This document shows positions 62,225-64,000 of a stretch of 64,000 nucleotides of DNA, in pieces (the stretch's first letter is position 1; each line of letters opens with the position of its first letter). Location of the stretch: contig NZ_JACAKB010000013.1 in NCBI RefSeq assembly GCF_030326305.1, positions 1 through 64,000 of the forward strand, written 5' to 3'. The position numbers and the translations under genes are program-made. Origin of the DNA: Myroides odoratimimus. Its GTDB lineage: Bacteria; Bacteroidota; Bacteroidia; Flavobacteriales; Flavobacteriaceae. The notes under the pieces are model-generated. The model worked only from the letters and a program-made list of their open reading frames with translations, was not told the origin of the DNA and did not search any database.

Positions 62225-64000
62225 ATGGCAAGAGATTTAAAATATACAAGAAACATTGGTATCGCTGCACACATCGATGCTGGTAAGACAACAACTACAG
62301 AGCGTATTTTGTTCTATACAGGTAAAAACCACAAAATGGGAGAGACTCACGAAGGATCTTCTACAATGGACTGGATGGAGCAAGAGGCTGAAAGAGGTAT
62401 TACTATTACATCGGCAGCTACTACATGTACTTGGAATTTCCCAACAGTTCAAGGTGCTAAAATACCTGAATCTATGGAGTACCACTTCAATATTATTGAT
62501 ACTCCTGGACACGTTGACTTTACTGTAGAGGTAAACCGTTCTTTACGTGTATTAGATGGATTAGTATTCTTGTTTAGTGCAGTTGATGGTGTTGAGCCTC
62601 AGTCTGAAACTAACTGGAGATTAGCTGATAATTATAAAGTTCCACGTATGGGGTTCGTTAATAAAATGGACCGTCAAGGAGCTAACTTCTTAGCAGTATG
62701 TCAACAAGTTAAAGATATGTTGAAATCTAACGCTGTGCCAATCGTTTTACCTATTGGTGATGAGGCTGATTTCAAAGGTATCGTTGACTTAGTTAAAAAC
62801 CGTGCAATTGTATGGCATGATGAGAATCATGGTTCTACTTTTGACGTTGTTGATATCCCTGCGGATATGGTTGATGATGTAAAACAATACAGAGGTCAAT
62901 TAATCGAGGAGATTGCTGCTTATGATGAAAATCTTCTTGAGAAATTTATGGAAGATGAGAACTCAATCACAGAGGACGAAATCCACGTAGCTTTACGTGC
63001 TGCTACTCTTGATATGAGTATCATCCCTATGACTTGTGGATCTTCATTCAAAAATAAAGGTGTTCAGTTCATGTTAGATGCTGTATGTCGTTACTTACCT
63101 TCTCCAATGGATAAGGAAGCTATCGAAGGTACAGATCCTGATACTGAAGAGCCAATCGTACGTAAGCCATCGGTTACTGAGCCGTTCGCTGCATTAGCAT
63201 TTAAAATTGCTACTGACCCATTCGTAGGTCGTTTAGCATTCTTTAGAGCTTATTCAGGACACTTAGACGCTGGATCTTATGTATTGAATACTCGTTCTGG
63301 AAACAAAGAGCGTATTTCTCGTATCTACCAAATGCACGCTAACAAACAAAACCCAGTTGAATATATTGAGGCTGGAGATATTGGAGCTGCTGTAGGATTT
63401 AAAGATATCAAAACTGGAGATACTTTATGTGATGAGAAAAAACCTATCGTATTAGAAAGTATGATATTCCCAGACCCTGTAATCGGTATCGCTATTGAAC
63501 CAAAAACAAAAGCGGATATGGATAAAATGGGTACTGCTTTAGCTAAATTAGCTGAGGAAGATCCAACTTTTACAGTTAAAACTGACCAAGCGTCTGGACA
63601 AACTGTAATCTCTGGTATGGGTGAGTTACACTTAGACGTATTGATCGACCGTATGAGACGTGAGTTCAAAGTTGAAGTTAATCAAGGAGAGCCACAAGTT
63701 GAGTACAAAGAAGCTCTTACACGTGAAGCACAACATAGAGAAGCTTATAAAAAGCAATCTGGTGGACGTGGTAAGTTTGCTGATATCGTATTCAAAATGG
63801 GACCTGCTGATGACGTTGATGGAAAACCATTCGTTGGATTACAGTTCGTGAATGAAGTTAAAGGTGGTAACGTTCCTAAAGAATATATCCCTTCTGTAGA
63901 GAAAGGATTTAGAGAGGCGATGAAACAAGGACCTTTAGCTGGATTCGAAATGGATTCTATGAAAGTAACTTTAACTGACGGTTCTTACCACGCGGTTGAC
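62225..64000 (+). CDS. fusA: Elongation factor G (3' end outside window)
   Basis: 592 codons are visible from the ATG at 62225, an uninterrupted frame to the window end; the full protein is about 700-720 residues. The GTPase motifs are [14 protein letters not shown] (G1), DTPGHVD (G3) and NKMD (G4). The protein moves tRNA and mRNA through the ribosome with GTP. The domain II region and the start of domain IV are present. The gene is the third of the str operon. Confidence 0.97.
   Translation, partial: MARDLKYTRNIGIAAHIDAGKTTTTERILFYTGKNHKMGETHEGSSTMDWMEQEAERGITITSAATTCTWNFPTVQGAKIPESMEYHFNIIDTPGHVDFTVEVNRSLRVLDGLVFLFSAVDGVEPQSETNWRLADNYKVPRMGFVNKMDRQGANFLAVCQQVKDMLKSNAVPIVLPIGDEADFKGIVDLVKNRAIVWHDENHGSTFDVVDIPADMVDDVKQYRGQLIEEIAAYDENLLEKFMEDENSITEDEIHVALRAATLDMSIIPMTCGSSFKNKGVQFMLDAVCRYLPSPMDKEAIEGTDPDTEEPIVRKPSVTEPFAALAFKIATDPFVGRLAFFRAYSGHLDAGSYVLNTRSGNKERISRIYQMHANKQNPVEYIEAGDIGAAVGFKDIKTGDTLCDEKKPIVLESMIFPDPVIGIAIEPKTKADMDKMGTALAKLAEEDPTFTVKTDQASGQTVISGMGELHLDVLIDRMRREFKVEVNQGEPQVEYKEALTREAQHREAYKKQSGGRGKFADIVFKMGPADDVDGKPFVGLQFVNEVKGGNVPKEYIPSVEKGFREAMKQGPLAGFEMDSMKVTLTDGSYHAVD

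Noticed and set aside
1-64000. CRISPR array, insertion sequence or prophage
   Set aside because: No regularly spaced direct repeats, transposase, integrase or phage structural genes are seen.

Overview
The window is a low-GC chromosomal segment from a member of the Bacteroidota, family Flavobacteriaceae. A Myroides-like organism is my best guess from overall gene content, but I could not test this by comparison. Three things point to the family. Promoters follow the Bacteroidota pattern (TTTG, about 19-20 bases, then TAnnTTTG a few bases before the start of transcription). Most starts lack a Shine-Dalgarno sequence. The gene set includes an S46 dipeptidyl-peptidase, a pirin, many small lipoproteins with an SC/GC lipobox, a four-helix-bundle S23 protein and a DUF2975/XRE pair. 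Nearly all the sequence is ordinary chromosomal coding DNA. I see no prophage, no insertion sequence, no CRISPR array and no tRNA or rRNA gene.

Layout. 1-4.3 kb: the first codons of a leftward gene behind an 18-bp palindrome, then a large nuclease-helicase fusion (Dna2/UPF1 type). 4.3-11.9 kb: glycine decarboxylase GcvP, a UbiA-like membrane protein, an XRE regulator with a DUF2975 membrane protein, leucyl aminopeptidase and a GNAT acetyltransferase. 11.9-23.5 kb: an accessory-looking stretch of small secreted or lipid-anchored proteins in paralogous sets, mixed with a HugZ-like protein, a DMT permease, an M28 peptidase and an alkaline-phosphatase-fold lipoprotein. 23.7-36.3 kb: a giant alpha-2-macroglobulin that lacks the thioester cysteine, a pirin, an M3 oligopeptidase, a tandem pair of acyl-CoA-dehydrogenase-like proteins, and a four-helix-bundle gene framed by inverted AT-rich repeats. 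36.4-41.3 kb: a purine/nucleotide cluster (purK-purE leftward; hpt, adk, obgE rightward) with a candidate small RNA in the 1-kb gap between them. 41.5-47.3 kb: a complete seven-gene Mrp Na+/H+ antiporter operon. 47.3-52.9 kb: a DPP7-type S46 peptidase and an overlapping lipoprotein/repeat-protein pair. 53.3-60.9 kb: housekeeping genes (mpl, radC, a YjjG-like phosphatase, rarA, a rhomboid protease, rlmB) plus an unrecognised protein with kinase-like motifs. 61.2-64 kb: the str operon rpsL-rpsG-fusA, with fusA cut by the window end.

How the genes work together. Exopeptidases and oligopeptidases (M17, M28, M3, S46) suggest an organism that lives on peptides. The purine genes cover two steps of IMP synthesis, hypoxanthine salvage and AMP phosphorylation. 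Mrp would couple Na+/H+ exchange to pH and salt tolerance. Convergent genes are almost always separated by one long hairpin terminator that serves both.

The less-explained signals are non-coding: a dispersed ~95-bp intergenic repeat (two clear copies, a third diverged), the S23 gene bounded by inverted repeats, the candidate RNA at 38.83-38.97 kb, a palindrome-rich gap with DnaA-box-like 9-mers next to the helicase, and two terminators that share an identical loop.
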